Notes under the pieces: model-generated
Told to the model about the DNA's origin: nothing
The model's database searches: none
The model's input: only the letters and a program-made list of their open reading frames with translations
Origin: Phycisphaerae bacterium
Lineage (GTDB): Bacteria; Planctomycetota; Phycisphaerae; Phycisphaerales; UBA1924
Direction: 5' to 3'
Length of the DNA: 64,000 nucleotides
NCBI GenBank assembly: GCA_030429705.1
Contig: JAUIES010000003.1
Span: 124,001 to 188,000 of the forward strand
Part shown: positions 26,208-33,759 of the stretch, piece after piece
Layout: each line of letters begins with the position of its first letter
Numbering within the stretch: position 1 is the stretch's first letter
Made by a program: the position numbers and the translations under genes

Positions 26208-26471
26208 TTATGGCGTTGTGGGATTTTGCCGAATCGTGATCGGTCGGCGCCGGCGACGCGGCGTGCCCGAGACTGTTCCGCCATAGACATAGTGTGGGTT
26301 GTCTTCACTGAGCCTGGCTTGGCAGACGGCGCATGCGAGCTCCCACGACCCCTGTTCCTGATGCCGAATGCGATAGAGCTTTCGCGTCGGGTGTTGACAC
26401 TGCGGGCACACGCGTACGGGGATGCCCGGTCGGCGTGAGCGATTCGAGTTGTCAGGTGTGAGGGCGGTCAT
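26208..26471 (-). CDS. Small zinc-ribbon protein, unknown
   Basis: An 87-residue basic protein with two Cys pairs, VCPQC (about residues 21-25) and CAVC (about 47-50), the spacing of a zinc ribbon. The N- and C-termini are Arg- and Pro-rich (PRRRRRP). It ends five nt from the convergent DUF3052 gene. No family recognised; a nucleic-acid-binding role is a guess. It lacks a clear ribosome-binding site, so it could be a chance frame, but the Cys pattern favours a gene. Confidence 0.52.
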   Translation of the reverse strand: MTALTPDNSNRSRRPGIPVRVCPQCQHPTRKLYRIRHQEQGSWELACAVCQARLSEDNPHYVYGGTVSGTPRRRRRPITIRQNPTTP

Positions 26472-26922
26472 CGTAAGCGTAACAGTTCCAATTCTGAGTT
26501 GAGGACGCGACTCGTATAGAGATGCGTTGTTTGTAGAACGCCGTCACGATGTCGATGATTCTGACAAAGTGTCGGAGTTCAGCATTTCTTTCGGTTTTTT
26601 GGGTGTCCGGTTTCGCCGGAGGCGATTGGGACCAATCTCTGTGCTCTCTTGAATACCCAGTATCGGCGCTCAAGCGGGTGGGTCGTGAGATGTGATGAGG
26701 AGAATTACACTGACCTCATAGAACCCACTTATTCCGGCGGGAAGGCAGCGAACGCACTGCTCGATCCTTGCCCGAATGTGTGTTCTTTTACCTTTCGGCA
26801 GTTATTGACCCGAGCAAGCGTATGAGCGATCAGGTACATTCTGCGCTCAGCAGATAACTTGGCTCCCCCTCACTGGCGTGGGGCGGTCAGGACCGAATAA
26901 CCAATCATTGAAGGGAAGACAC
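26472..26922. other. 450-nt gap between genes
   Basis: No convincing reading frame on either strand. It is less GC-rich than its surroundings. It holds the nested inverted repeat at 26678-26728 and, near the right end, a plausible 5' leader for the DUF5684 gene with GAAGGGAAG as ribosome-binding site. No tRNA or known riboswitch pattern seen. Confidence 0.6.
26678..26728. repeat. Nested inverted repeat, possible structured RNA
   Basis: GTGGGT (26678-26683) pairs with ACCCAC (26723-26728), and inside it ATGAGG (26695-26700) pairs with CCTCAT (26714-26719), giving a two-tier stem around an A-rich loop. There is no T-run, so it is not a terminator. It could be an RNA element or a protein-binding dyad. 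Confidence 0.45.
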
Positions 26923-27318
26923 ATGTTTGATTTGGTTCTCGCGCAAAATAGTGGTGGTGGAGCAGGCGGAGCAATCGGCGGCATCTTGTTTTTGCTGATC
27001 TATCTCGCGATTATCCTCGCGGTCATCATCGGCGGGTGGAAGATGTTCGTCAAAGCAGGCCAACCCGGCTGGGGTATTCTCGTTCCGATTTTGAACATCT
27101 ACTTCTTGTGCAAGATCGGTGGGCGCCCCGGTTGGTGGGTGATTCTGTTTTTCATTCCGATCGTGTCATTAATTGTGTCAATCATCTTGATGATCGATAT
27201 TGCCAAGTCATTCGGCAAAGGCATCGGGTTTGCCATCGGGTTGATTCTGCTCGGGTTTATCTTCATACCGATTCTCGGGTTTGGAAGCGCCGAGTATCAG
27301 GGCCCGGCTGCCGCGTAA
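26923..27318 (+). CDS. DUF5684 family membrane protein
   Basis: A 131-residue integral membrane protein with four predicted helices. The conserved region is GWKMFVKAGQPGWGILVPILNIYFLCKI, followed by GRPGWWVILFFIPIV and DIAKSFGKG, which is the DUF5684 pattern (often annotated as signal-peptidase-like or large exoprotein-like by transfer). ATG 26923 has AAGGGAAG five to six nt upstream. Function unknown. Confidence 0.82.
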   Translation: MFDLVLAQNSGGGAGGAIGGILFLLIYLAIILAVIIGGWKMFVKAGQPGWGILVPILNIYFLCKIGGRPGWWVILFFIPIVSLIVSIILMIDIAKSFGKGIGFAIGLILLGFIFIPILGFGSAEYQGPAAA

Positions 27319-27324
27319 CGCTCA

Positions 27325-27999
27325 ATGGCCCGGTCGAAAGCGACGCTGCCGTTTCCACTGCTGGTCGGGTTGACCACACTGCGTTGTGCGCGTTGTGAGT
27401 ATGACCTTGCCGGGCTTGGTAACATTGCCCAGTGCCCGGAGTGCGGCATGCGTCTGGGACCAGCGAAAGCGCTCTGTATGGTGGGTGTTCCTCGCAGGTC
27501 TGAGTCGAACTCGATGCGGCGTTGGCTTTGGGTGTTGCTGTTTGTTGCCGTTTTTATGTTTTCGCAATTGTGGTTTCTTCTTGTCATGCAAGGCAGTTGG
27601 ATCCTCGTGGGTGTCGTCTTGCTCGGCATCGTGGGTGGTGGCGTTGCTATGGTCACCACCGGGCGCGGGCGATCGCGGGCGACCGAACGACTGGTGATGA
27701 CCTGGGGCGGCATCGGTCGCAAAGAATGGGGCAAATCAGCTGCCCCGAGTGAACTGATGGATTGGCCGGAACAGATCGATGTCCGTGTCGAATCGATCGG
27801 CGCGGTGTGGCAACGCATCAAGGTCTTTTCGATCGAAACGAATGGCGCACGGAAGAAGTTCTTCGACTGCGGGTTTCGCTGTGAGCGCGAACAACTTGGT
27901 TGGGTCAAGGCTGCGATCGAAGCCTTGCATCGCGGCGAGGACGCGCCGGACCCGGAGCCGGTCATGGATGTGAGCCAGTCATCGATACCATGGGACTAG
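27325..27999 (+). CDS. Zinc-ribbon membrane protein, unknown
   Basis: A 224-residue protein. Residues about 20-42 are a zinc ribbon, LRCARCEYDLAGLG then CPECGMRLGP; residues about 65-105 form two adjacent membrane helices (WLWVLLFVAVFMFSQLWFLL and WILVGVVLLGIVGGGVAMV); the C-terminal ~110 residues are soluble and unassigned. This ribbon-plus-helix layout is common among planctomycete proteins of unknown function. It begins six nt after the DUF5684 stop and is probably cotranscribed with it. Confidence 0.68.
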   Translation: MARSKATLPFPLLVGLTTLRCARCEYDLAGLGNIAQCPECGMRLGPAKALCMVGVPRRSESNSMRRWLWVLLFVAVFMFSQLWFLLVMQGSWILVGVVLLGIVGGGVAMVTTGRGRSRATERLVMTWGGIGRKEWGKSAAPSELMDWPEQIDVRVESIGAVWQRIKVFSIETNGARKKFFDCGFRCEREQLGWVKAAIEALHRGEDAPDPEPVMDVSQSSIPWD

Positions 28000-28021
28000 C
28001 GGCTTCTGACGGAGGACGGCT

Positions 28022-28300
28022 TTGCTTTGGTGGTGGTGCGGTGTCATCGTTGTTGTTTCACTGATCACGCTGATCGCGTTCGGATTGGATAAGCGTGCCG
28101 CGCGACTCGGTCGATGGCGGACTTCCGAAAAGGTGTTGCTCGTGATGTGCGTGCTCGGTGGCTGGCCTGGGGCGTTAATTGCTCGACGGGTTTTTCGGCA
28201 CAAGACCAGGAAGCAGCCATTCGTCGCATTGATGTGGCTCATGGTGACGATCCATGTCGTTGTGACCGGCTTGGTTGTGTGGTGGGTGTGGTCGCGGTAA
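28022..28300 (+). CDS. DUF1294 family membrane protein
   Basis: A 92-residue inner-membrane protein with three helices and the DUF1294 signature: AFGLDKRAA, RTSEKVLLVMCVLGGWPGALIARRVFRHKTRKQPF. TTG start with GGAGG six nt upstream. DUF1294 is sometimes fused to cold-shock domains, though not here. Followed closely by coaD. Confidence 0.85.
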   Translation: MLWWWCGVIVVVSLITLIAFGLDKRAARLGRWRTSEKVLLVMCVLGGWPGALIARRVFRHKTRKQPFVALMWLMVTIHVVVTGLVVWWVWSR

Positions 28301-28318
28301 TTCTGCTAGGCTTTCTCT

Positions 28319-28816
28319 ATGATCCAGACCGCTGTGTATGCCGGGAGTTTTGATCCACCGACCAACGGGCATGTGTGGATGATCGAGCGTGCGGCTGCCA
28401 TGTTTGAGCGGTTGATCGTTGCGGTCGCGCAGAACCCGGAGAAGCCGTACTCGTATCCGCTCGAACAGCGATTGGGTTGGCTGGAAGAACTCACCGCATC
28501 GCACGACAATGTGTCGGTCGCCAGCATCGAAAACGAGTTTCTGGCTCATTATGCCGGTCGGGTGGGAGCATCGTGGATCATCCGCGGCATTCGCAACGAA
28601 GCCGACTACCAGTACGAACGCGGCATGCGGTATGTGAACAGTGATCTGGGGCCTGGGCTCACGACGGTGTTTCTGATGCCGTCGCGCGAACTGTGTGAAG
28701 TGTCGTCGAGTCTTGTGAAGGGGATGATCGGTCCGAATGGATGGGCGGACATCGTGAAGGGGTATGTGCCGTTGTGCGTGTTTGAAGATCTCATAGGAGA
28801 GCATGGGGGGGAATGA
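28319..28816 (+). CDS. coaD: Phosphopantetheine adenylyltransferase
   Basis: Transfers AMP from ATP to 4'-phosphopantetheine, the penultimate step of coenzyme A synthesis. The 165-residue protein has GSFDPPTNGH (the T/HxGH nucleotidyltransferase motif), the Arg-rich WIIRGIRNEADYQYERGM substrate loop and the C-terminal VSSSLVKGM signature that replaces ISST. Complete and of normal length. CoA supply links it functionally to accBC further on. Confidence 0.96.
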   Translation: MIQTAVYAGSFDPPTNGHVWMIERAAAMFERLIVAVAQNPEKPYSYPLEQRLGWLEELTASHDNVSVASIENEFLAHYAGRVGASWIIRGIRNEADYQYERGMRYVNSDLGPGLTTVFLMPSRELCEVSSSLVKGMIGPNGWADIVKGYVPLCVFEDLIGEHGGE

Positions 28817-28850
28817 ACACTGCCTTTACGCTCGAATCATCAGATCAATC

Positions 28851-28888
28851 CAAAAAGACGAAACCCGCGCCATGATGACGCGGGTTTC
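28851..28888 (-). terminator. Terminator of the GC-dockerin gene
   Basis: A perfect ten-pair stem, GAAACCCGCG (28860-28869) with CGCGGGTTTC (28879-28888), lies between the convergent coaD and dockerin-like genes. On the minus strand it is followed by GTCTTTTTGG, so it terminates the minus-strand gene; it may also stop the coaD transcript. Confidence 0.82.
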
Positions 28889-28938
28889 GGTGTCAAGTGG
28901 TTCACCCAGGTGTTCCAATCCTGGGCATGAGCGCGTTC

Positions 28939-30003
28939 TTACGGGCAGCCGGCGGAGAACTCGCCGAGGAAGTAGAGAACATCTGCGAATTCCCAGACGC
29001 CGTCGCCACCTTCGGGGACGAGGTCGGCTGCGGGATCCATGGCGGAGAACGCACCGAGGAATGCGAGGACATCAGCGAACTCGAGAACGCCGTAGGGTTC
29101 GACGAGGTCAGCATCGTTACACGGGCCGCCCGTGTCATCGGCTGCATACAGACCGAGGTAGTAAGACGCGAACGGACTCCAGTTGAATCCTGCGCCGCCG
29201 GAGCAGTCGATGCCACCGAACCAGTAGTTCGGGTTGGTGGTGTCCCAGTTCTGATCGAACGAGAGGCCCATATTGTCGGGGTCACCGAGGCTGTTGACCT
29301 CACTGAGTTCCGGAGGCGTGACGAGCATCATGCCTGCGAGGTGAGCGTTTGCATCTTTGGGCGTTGCGAACTGCCAGCCGTAGCCGAAGTCGGCCATGCT
29401 GTCGCCATCAATGTCGGTGCTCCCGAAGTTGAGTTCATTACCCGAACCGGCAAGGTCGACGGTGATGGCCCAGATGAGGTTGGCGCCACCGGTGGCACCG
29501 TTGCCATCTGAACCCGGAAGGTTGGGAATGGTGAAGACCTGTGTGATGAGGCTTCCGATCCCCGATGCGGTCGTGGTCTGATCAAGGCCGTCAAACAGTG
29601 AGAAGGTTGCTTCGAGCCCTTCGACGCCGTCGAGTTCGGGATCTGGAACATCAGTGACCCAGATGAGGGTCATGACATCGGCGACGGTATTGTCTGCGAT
29701 GTCACCCCAGTCAAGCCACCAGTTGTTGGTGCCGTTCGCGGTGTTGACTGCGGGGTACCAGTATGTTTCGTTGAAGCCGCACTGGTCGTTTTGTTCGTTG
29801 ATCCAGAGCGGCGTGCCGTTGCCACGAAACTCGGAGGGCGGGGTGATGGCGCGTTCGCCGGTTGCCAGGTTGATGTACATGTGTCCGACGCGATCCATGG
29901 AGATCGGCATCTGACCAGTGAGTGTGATGTTTTCCGGATTGGCTGTAGCTGCACATGCGCAGCCTGCAGCGACGGTCAACGCAACAAGTGTTCTCGTTTT
30001 CAT
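28939..30003 (-). CDS. Exported protein with GC-type dockerin-like C-terminus
   Basis: A 354-residue secreted protein. Signal peptide residues 1-22 (MKTRTLVALTVAAGCACAATA). A ~250-residue beta-rich body follows, with a Ca-loop-like DIDGDSMADFGYG segment. The last 60 residues hold two repeats of the form D-(A/L)-V-E-x-x-G-V-L/W-E-F-A-D-V-L-x-F-L-G-x-F-S-A, ending in AGCP; this is the 'GC-type dockerin' tail reported from planctomycetes. ATG 30003 has AAGGGAGC upstream. The body is not assigned; a surface or S-layer-associated role is likely. Confidence 0.8.
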   Translation of the reverse strand: MKTRTLVALTVAAGCACAATANPENITLTGQMPISMDRVGHMYINLATGERAITPPSEFRGNGTPLWINEQNDQCGFNETYWYPAVNTANGTNNWWLDWGDIADNTVADVMTLIWVTDVPDPELDGVEGLEATFSLFDGLDQTTTASGIGSLITQVFTIPNLPGSDGNGATGGANLIWAITVDLAGSGNELNFGSTDIDGDSMADFGYGWQFATPKDANAHLAGMMLVTPPELSEVNSLGDPDNMGLSFDQNWDTTNPNYWFGGIDCSGGAGFNWSPFASYYLGLYAADDTGGPCNDADLVEPYGVLEFADVLAFLGAFSAMDPAADLVPEGGDGVWEFADVLYFLGEFSAGCP

Positions 30004-30765
30004 TGTGATAGCTCCCTTTTCTACTTTCTGTAAACGGCGAAACAAAATGAGACAACAAACCCCCAATGGGGAACACCATCACTTCCTGCCGCTGACCACG
30101 AGATCAGCGGAGCAAGTGACGAAAAAGAGTCAACGTCTGACTCAGTCCATCAAATTGAATCGATGCCACACGGTGCGGTCACACTCGCTGATAATTAGCA
30201 CAATGCAAACCTGTGCGGCAACACCTTCTTCGTAATGCCATGGGCAACCCCTTCCCATCAGTGGCTTTGGCAACCCACGCGGCAACCAAGTCCACATTGA
30301 AGGCCACGAGAATGTCGCAGAACGCGACCGGTAATAAGCCCTCATCATTCAATATACAGAATGTTTTGTCGGACGCAAGCGGTGTGTCCCACGGACTCGC
30401 AAATACTGATCTTCGACAAGTTGTCGGTGGGGGACAAGGTGGGGGCGGTCTTAGCATGGAATCACCCGATCGTGTTGCGAACGGCTTTGGTTCACTTCGA
30501 TCGACGATACAAAGGTCGCGCCAGGGTCCTGATACGGTAAGGTCTTGCGTGCGGCAGCCTTAGTGGCTTGTGACGACAGCGTGTCGGATCGGCGATGTGA
30601 GTTGTTTCTCGATGACGATTCGAGCGTGGTGTAAAATTTGTACCAATAGTCGGTTCGATCTGAGAGAAACTGCTCGCTCGTGCAGAGCAACGGTGAGTGC
30701 CCGGTTTCGTCATGCCGGGCCGACCAACGCTGAGGCTTTCGGATGTCCCAGCGGTCAGTTCTTTC
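30004..30765. other. 760-nt gap, promoter region and unexplained sequence
   Basis: Contains the upstream region of the dockerin-like gene, with a hairpin CCGCTGA-N8-TCAGCGG (30089-30110). The rest holds only short frames (for example 30213-30563 plus, 30179-30457 minus) without family resemblance, codon bias or ribosome-binding sites. I see no RNA or mobile-element signature; it may be decayed coding sequence. Confidence 0.5.
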
Positions 30766-31170
30766 ATGGAGATCGTGGTGACCTATCGCAGCCTCATGCT
30801 CGCCGCATCAATCGCAGGACTCGTCGCGGGCCTCGCGCTCTTTGCACTTGTATACGCGTTTCGCGAGGCATTCCTCGCCCAGGACCAGTGGAACTTTCAA
30901 TCGAATCGAGGCGGTGCCGAGGGGTTCACGATCATGTGCAGCGTGGCCATTGGTTGTCTGTTCTCATGGGCCAACAGCCGGTTTTCCGGGTTTGACGGTC
31001 GGTCTCTCGCCGTGCCGCTCGTCCTTTTCGTGGCTGTGGCCGTCGGATTGGCCATCGTGCTTGAATATCAAGTCTCGCCCGAGTTGGTCTCGACACTGAC
31101 GCCGCGCATCGTACTCGCAGGCGGCGTGATTGCGGTCGCGGCCTGTGCAACCGAGTGGTTCCGCGGCTAA
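30766..31170 (+). CDS. Small four-helix membrane protein, unknown
   Basis: A 134-residue protein with four predicted membrane helices: LMLAASIAGLVAGLALFALV, TIMCSVAIGCLFSWA, LAVPLVLFVAVAVGLAIVL and PRIVLAGGVIAVAACA. ATG 30766 puts the first helix at the N-terminus; the frame also extends to 30697. No family recognised. It is convergent with another small membrane protein of similar size and topology, but the two share no obvious sequence. Confidence 0.58.
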   Translation: MEIVVTYRSLMLAASIAGLVAGLALFALVYAFREAFLAQDQWNFQSNRGGAEGFTIMCSVAIGCLFSWANSRFSGFDGRSLAVPLVLFVAVAVGLAIVLEYQVSPELVSTLTPRIVLAGGVIAVAACATEWFRG

Positions 31171-31229
31171 AGAACTGTGGCAACCGGGCGCTGCCGAAGT
31201 CAATTCGACATCGGAACCGCCTGCTTCGT

Positions 31230-31646
31230 TCAATACTCCGTCAGCCAGTAGCGGGCGATTATGGCGGGCACGGCTGCGGTGCCCAATTGATAGGCAAGCG
31301 TCAGCCAGCCGAGGTCCACCGTCGTCGCCCTAGGAAAGGGTGGGGGCGAGTCTAGAATATCATCATTCAACACGACTGCGAGCACGGTTCCGCCGACCAC
31401 CGCTGCCGTGGCAAGGATCGCGCAGCCCCACGAGATCCACGCGCTCCCAAATTGACAGGTCGCGACGGCGTGCAGCACCCAGAACACGCCGATGGTGAGC
31501 AGAGCGCGTGGGATCAGGGACATGATCAGATAGAAATTCCACGACTCAAGCAGTCCGATGAGGGTCGCACACACGCTCGCGACGACCACTGCCATCATCA
31601 GCGGTCTGCCAAGAGTAAGGATCGAGAGGTGGCTTGGATCATCCAT
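31230..31646 (-). CDS. Small four-helix membrane protein, unknown
   Basis: A 138-residue protein with four hydrophobic stretches: PLMMAVVVASVCATLIGLLE, LIPRALLTIGVFWVLHAVA, ISWGCAILATAAVVGGTVLA and a final YQLGTAAVPAIIARYWLT. ATG 31646 gives MDDPSHLS before the first helix. No recognised domain. Confidence 0.58.
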   Translation of the reverse strand: MDDPSHLSILTLGRPLMMAVVVASVCATLIGLLESWNFYLIMSLIPRALLTIGVFWVLHAVATCQFGSAWISWGCAILATAAVVGGTVLAVVLNDDILDSPPPFPRATTVDLGWLTLAYQLGTAAVPAIIARYWLTEY

Positions 31647-31803
31647 CAGGAAAATGCTACGCCACTGACGGGTGGCATGGTCTTGGCTTTGCAAGGCCAT
31701 GATCGAGGTTCAGTGACGCTCCAAATTTCCATGAAGACATGACCGCTGTGCCTGGCTTCCCGGGCAAACCGAATCCCTTTTTTTTCGTGTAGTATGGCGT
31801 CAT

Positions 31804-32256
31804 ATGCGTCACGGTCTCATCAAATCCATCGCCCACAACTTCCTCCAAACCTACACCAGTCGATACTCGAGTTGGCACGGTTACTGGCTTTGGGGCTTTG
31901 TGATAGAAGATCATCTTCATTTAAATTGGGATCTTCTCGCAAGGCCGACTGGCTCGCACTACGACCCACTTACATTTGCTCGTGAACTCGCTGTCGTGCG
32001 ATTCTTCCAGCAATGTGAGAAGCAGGGAGCAAGCAGACGAATCGAGCGAGTCGAACTCATCATCACAGCCTCAACACCGCCCGATACGCTCTACACCCGA
32101 ACATTTGGCCTCCGCCTGTTGAACATGCGGTTCGTCATCAAGGTTGAAACCAGTGGTACAGCGATCGTTACCGAATGCGATATCCTCGTCGCACGCCATG
32201 ACCCGAGTCTGGAGTCACCGTCATACGGTACAACCCCGTTGGACCCGATCAACTAA
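31804..32256 (+). CDS. Hypothetical protein
   Basis: A 150-residue soluble protein, unrecognised. It is rich in His, Trp and Tyr near the N-terminus (SSWHGYWLWGFVIEDHLHLNW) and has alternating beta-type segments later (RVELIITAS, FVIKVETSGTAIVTECDILV), suggesting a compact alpha/beta fold. ATG 31804 has no ribosome-binding site but a TAGTAT nine nt upstream, so the message may be leaderless. It is convergent with the accC remnant and borders the duplicated segment. Confidence 0.55.
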   Translation: MRHGLIKSIAHNFLQTYTSRYSSWHGYWLWGFVIEDHLHLNWDLLARPTGSHYDPLTFARELAVVRFFQQCEKQGASRRIERVELIITASTPPDTLYTRTFGLRLLNMRFVIKVETSGTAIVTECDILVARHDPSLESPSYGTTPLDPIN

Positions 32257-32430
32257 TTTGTAGGCGAAGGTGCCGAAGATCGGGGGTGATGGGATATCAA
32301 AGACCGAGGGCATGTGCCGCTCGGCGCGGTGAGACATTCGCAATTGGTTGTCCGCGCAGGCCACCGGACCCGTGCCACCAATGCCTCATCCCAATCGGAT
32401 CCGCCTCGGAGAGGCGGGCTACCCACGATG

Positions 32431-32688
32431 CCTACTTGAGCAACCGTTCCAGGTAATGGATATCGATGCCGCCGGTCTTGAAGGCGGAGTCTTGCATTAG
32501 GCGCAGTTGCAGGTCGATCGTCGTGTTGATCGGGCCGACGCGGAACTCGCGGAGGGCCCGGGCCGTGCGTTCGATGGCTTCGGCGCGTGAGTCGGCGTGG
32601 ACGATCAACTTGCCGATCATCGAGTCGTAGTTGGGGGGGACGAAGTAGCCGGGCACCACATGCGAGTCAATCCGCACGCCCGGGCCGC
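32431..32688 (-). pseudogene. Displaced 3' end of accC
   Basis: These 258 bp repeat the last 86 codons and stop of accC at 33760-34017. I count 14 differences (about 94.6% identity); the longest open stretch from codon 6 on is translated identically in both copies, so the differences there are all synonymous. There is no N-terminal part, promoter or ribosome-binding site, so the fragment cannot make a working biotin carboxylase. At its open end (32689) similarity stops abruptly. A hairpin CCGCCTC-GGA-GAGGCGG lies 14 nt beyond the stop (32401-32417) and may be the old accC terminator. Confidence 0.9.
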
Positions 32689-32714
32689 AGCGCCAGTAAA
32701 GGTCTCCGACCGTG

Positions 32715-32740
32715 CCACTGACCTGTCCGCAGGTCAGTGG
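32715..32740. repeat. Perfect 11-bp hairpin near cassette edge
   Basis: CCACTGACCTG-TCCG-CAGGTCAGTGG, perfect, 27 nt inside the end of the accC remnant. No T-run on either strand, so it is not a typical terminator. Confidence 0.7.
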
Positions 32741-32771
32741 GACTTGTCATGGATGGTCACCCTCGCTGATC

Positions 32772-32806
32772 AAGAACAAACGCCCCGGGCGAAGAGCCCG
32801 AGGCGT
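32772..32806 (-). terminator. Terminator of the PEP-CTERM-like gene
   Basis: An eleven-pair stem with one mismatch around GAAGA (32780-32806) is followed on the minus strand by GTTTGTTCTTG. It lies 47 nt after the stop of the minus-strand gene at 32853-33446. Confidence 0.78.
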
Positions 32807-32852
32807 GACGATGATCACATTCATGTGGTTCGTTCGATCGCTCGTTCACGAC

Positions 32853-33446
32853 TCAACGGCGACGACGCGTGACGACCAGGCCACCAAAGCCGAGCAGGGC
32901 CGCCGCGCCGGGCGCGGGAACACTGGTTTCTGAAAACACGATGGTGTATGCACCGGTTCGAGAACCATTATATAACCAGCCGCCAAGGACGCCATTGGGG
33001 TCCTCGATGCCAGTATCGTTATCTTGAATCAGAACCCCTGCTCCGTCTGTGGCATGCGTGTTGTTATCGCCAACACCAAAGTAGTACACGCCGGGGGTAA
33101 TCGCGATGGTCAGGACACTATTGAGGAAGCTGTCACCCATCGAACTGCCGTCATCGTTCGCGCCAAGTGGATTGCCCGCCGCGTTAAAGGCGTGCAGGTT
33201 CATATCGAGAGTGAAGCCAACTGCCTCAACGGCATCAATCTGCAGATTGCCGGTGAAGTTGAACTGGACGCAATACAGATCCACCTCGCCGGATGTGTCG
33301 ATGTTTCCAGCGATGACATTGATTCCCGAGCCGACATTCTGGGCCGTGCCCGGCAAGTCGCCGGTATCGCCAACCTCGTTGTAAACATTTGCACATGCGA
33401 TGCTTGCAATACCAGCGAAGACGGTAAGTCCGAAGATCTCGTTCAT
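32853..33446 (-). CDS. Exported protein with PEP-CTERM-like tail, cassette cargo
   Basis: A 197-residue secreted protein: signal peptide 1-19 (ending SIACA), a ~150-residue beta-sandwich resembling bacterial pre-peptidase/DVUA0089-like domains (EVDLYCVQFNFTGNLQIDAVEA, GVYYFGVGDNN, GAYTIVFSE), then the sorting tail SVPAPGAAALLGFGGLVVTRRRR (Pro motif, helix, Arg cluster). It lies exactly between the complete accC and its duplicated 3' end, making it the only gene of that segment. The upstream GAGAGG nine nt before ATG is the ribosome-binding site. Role unknown; probably surface matrix. Confidence 0.8.
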   Translation of the reverse strand: MNEIFGLTVFAGIASIACANVYNEVGDTGDLPGTAQNVGSGINVIAGNIDTSGEVDLYCVQFNFTGNLQIDAVEAVGFTLDMNLHAFNAAGNPLGANDDGSSMGDSFLNSVLTIAITPGVYYFGVGDNNTHATDGAGVLIQDNDTGIEDPNGVLGGWLYNGSRTGAYTIVFSETSVPAPGAAALLGFGGLVVTRRRR

Positions 33447-33759
33447 GATTGTGCCTCTCTCATCCTATAAAAAAAACAAATGCGTGCTGTCGACACCATC
33501 GGGCTTAGCCTCACGCTGAGGCTGCGACAGACTGGTCGACAGGGCATGGTATCAGGCGAGACTGTCCGCCGAATGTGCTAAATGGTAAAACGCAAGCAAA
33601 ATGCAGAAATATTTACAGTTTCTGATGTGGCGGCACCCGATCTTACCCATCTTGCCACCAATACCGTGCTTCGCGGCACGATGGCTCTGGTATGCAAGTA
33701 AAGGAGCTGGCTCCATTGATGTTGATGAGGGATCGTTGGAACGCCTCAATGCGACCACG
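33447..33759. other. Noncoding upstream region of the cassette gene
   Basis: About 310 nt without a frame worth reporting. It carries the A-rich stretch just before the PEP-CTERM-like gene's leader, the symmetrical dyad at 33487-33542 and a small hairpin CGTGC-TTCGCG-GCACG (33665-33680). It is more AT-rich (33585-33625) than its neighbours. Confidence 0.6.
33487..33542. repeat. Symmetrical two-tier dyad, 56 bp
   Basis: Outer arms CTGTCGAC (33487-33494) and GTCGACAG (33535-33542) enclose inner arms AGCCTCA (33507-33513) and TGAGGCT (33517-33523), with spacers of 12 and 11 nt. Such symmetry suits a recombinase or regulator site, or an extruded cruciform; it lies ahead of the PEP-CTERM-like gene. 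Confidence 0.6.

Larger units (their letters stand above)
32689..33759 (-). mobile_element. Candidate 1.07-kb inserted cassette between the two accC ends
   Basis: The interval separating the two accC 3' copies. It contains one PEP-CTERM-like gene, a hairpin (32715-32740), a terminator and a symmetrical dyad (33487-33542). The order complete accC, interval, displaced accC end matches what is left when an element integrates in a gene's 3' end and brings a replacement end. No recombinase is encoded, so mobility would have to be supplied elsewhere, or the arrangement arose by homologous recombination with foreign DNA. Inferred from layout only. Confidence 0.42.

Noticed and set aside
30213-30563. 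116-codon plus-strand frame and its minus-strand neighbour in the 30.0-30.8 kb gap
   Set aside because: Low-complexity, no ribosome-binding site, no recognisable motif, and several frames overlap each other with equal quality.
32431-32688. A working short accC-like gene
   Set aside because: Only the last part of biotin carboxylase is present; the ATP-grasp core, a promoter and a ribosome-binding site are missing.
32689-33759. IS element with transposase
   Set aside because: No transposase or integrase frame and no matching terminal inverted repeats at the two edges; only layout suggests mobility.
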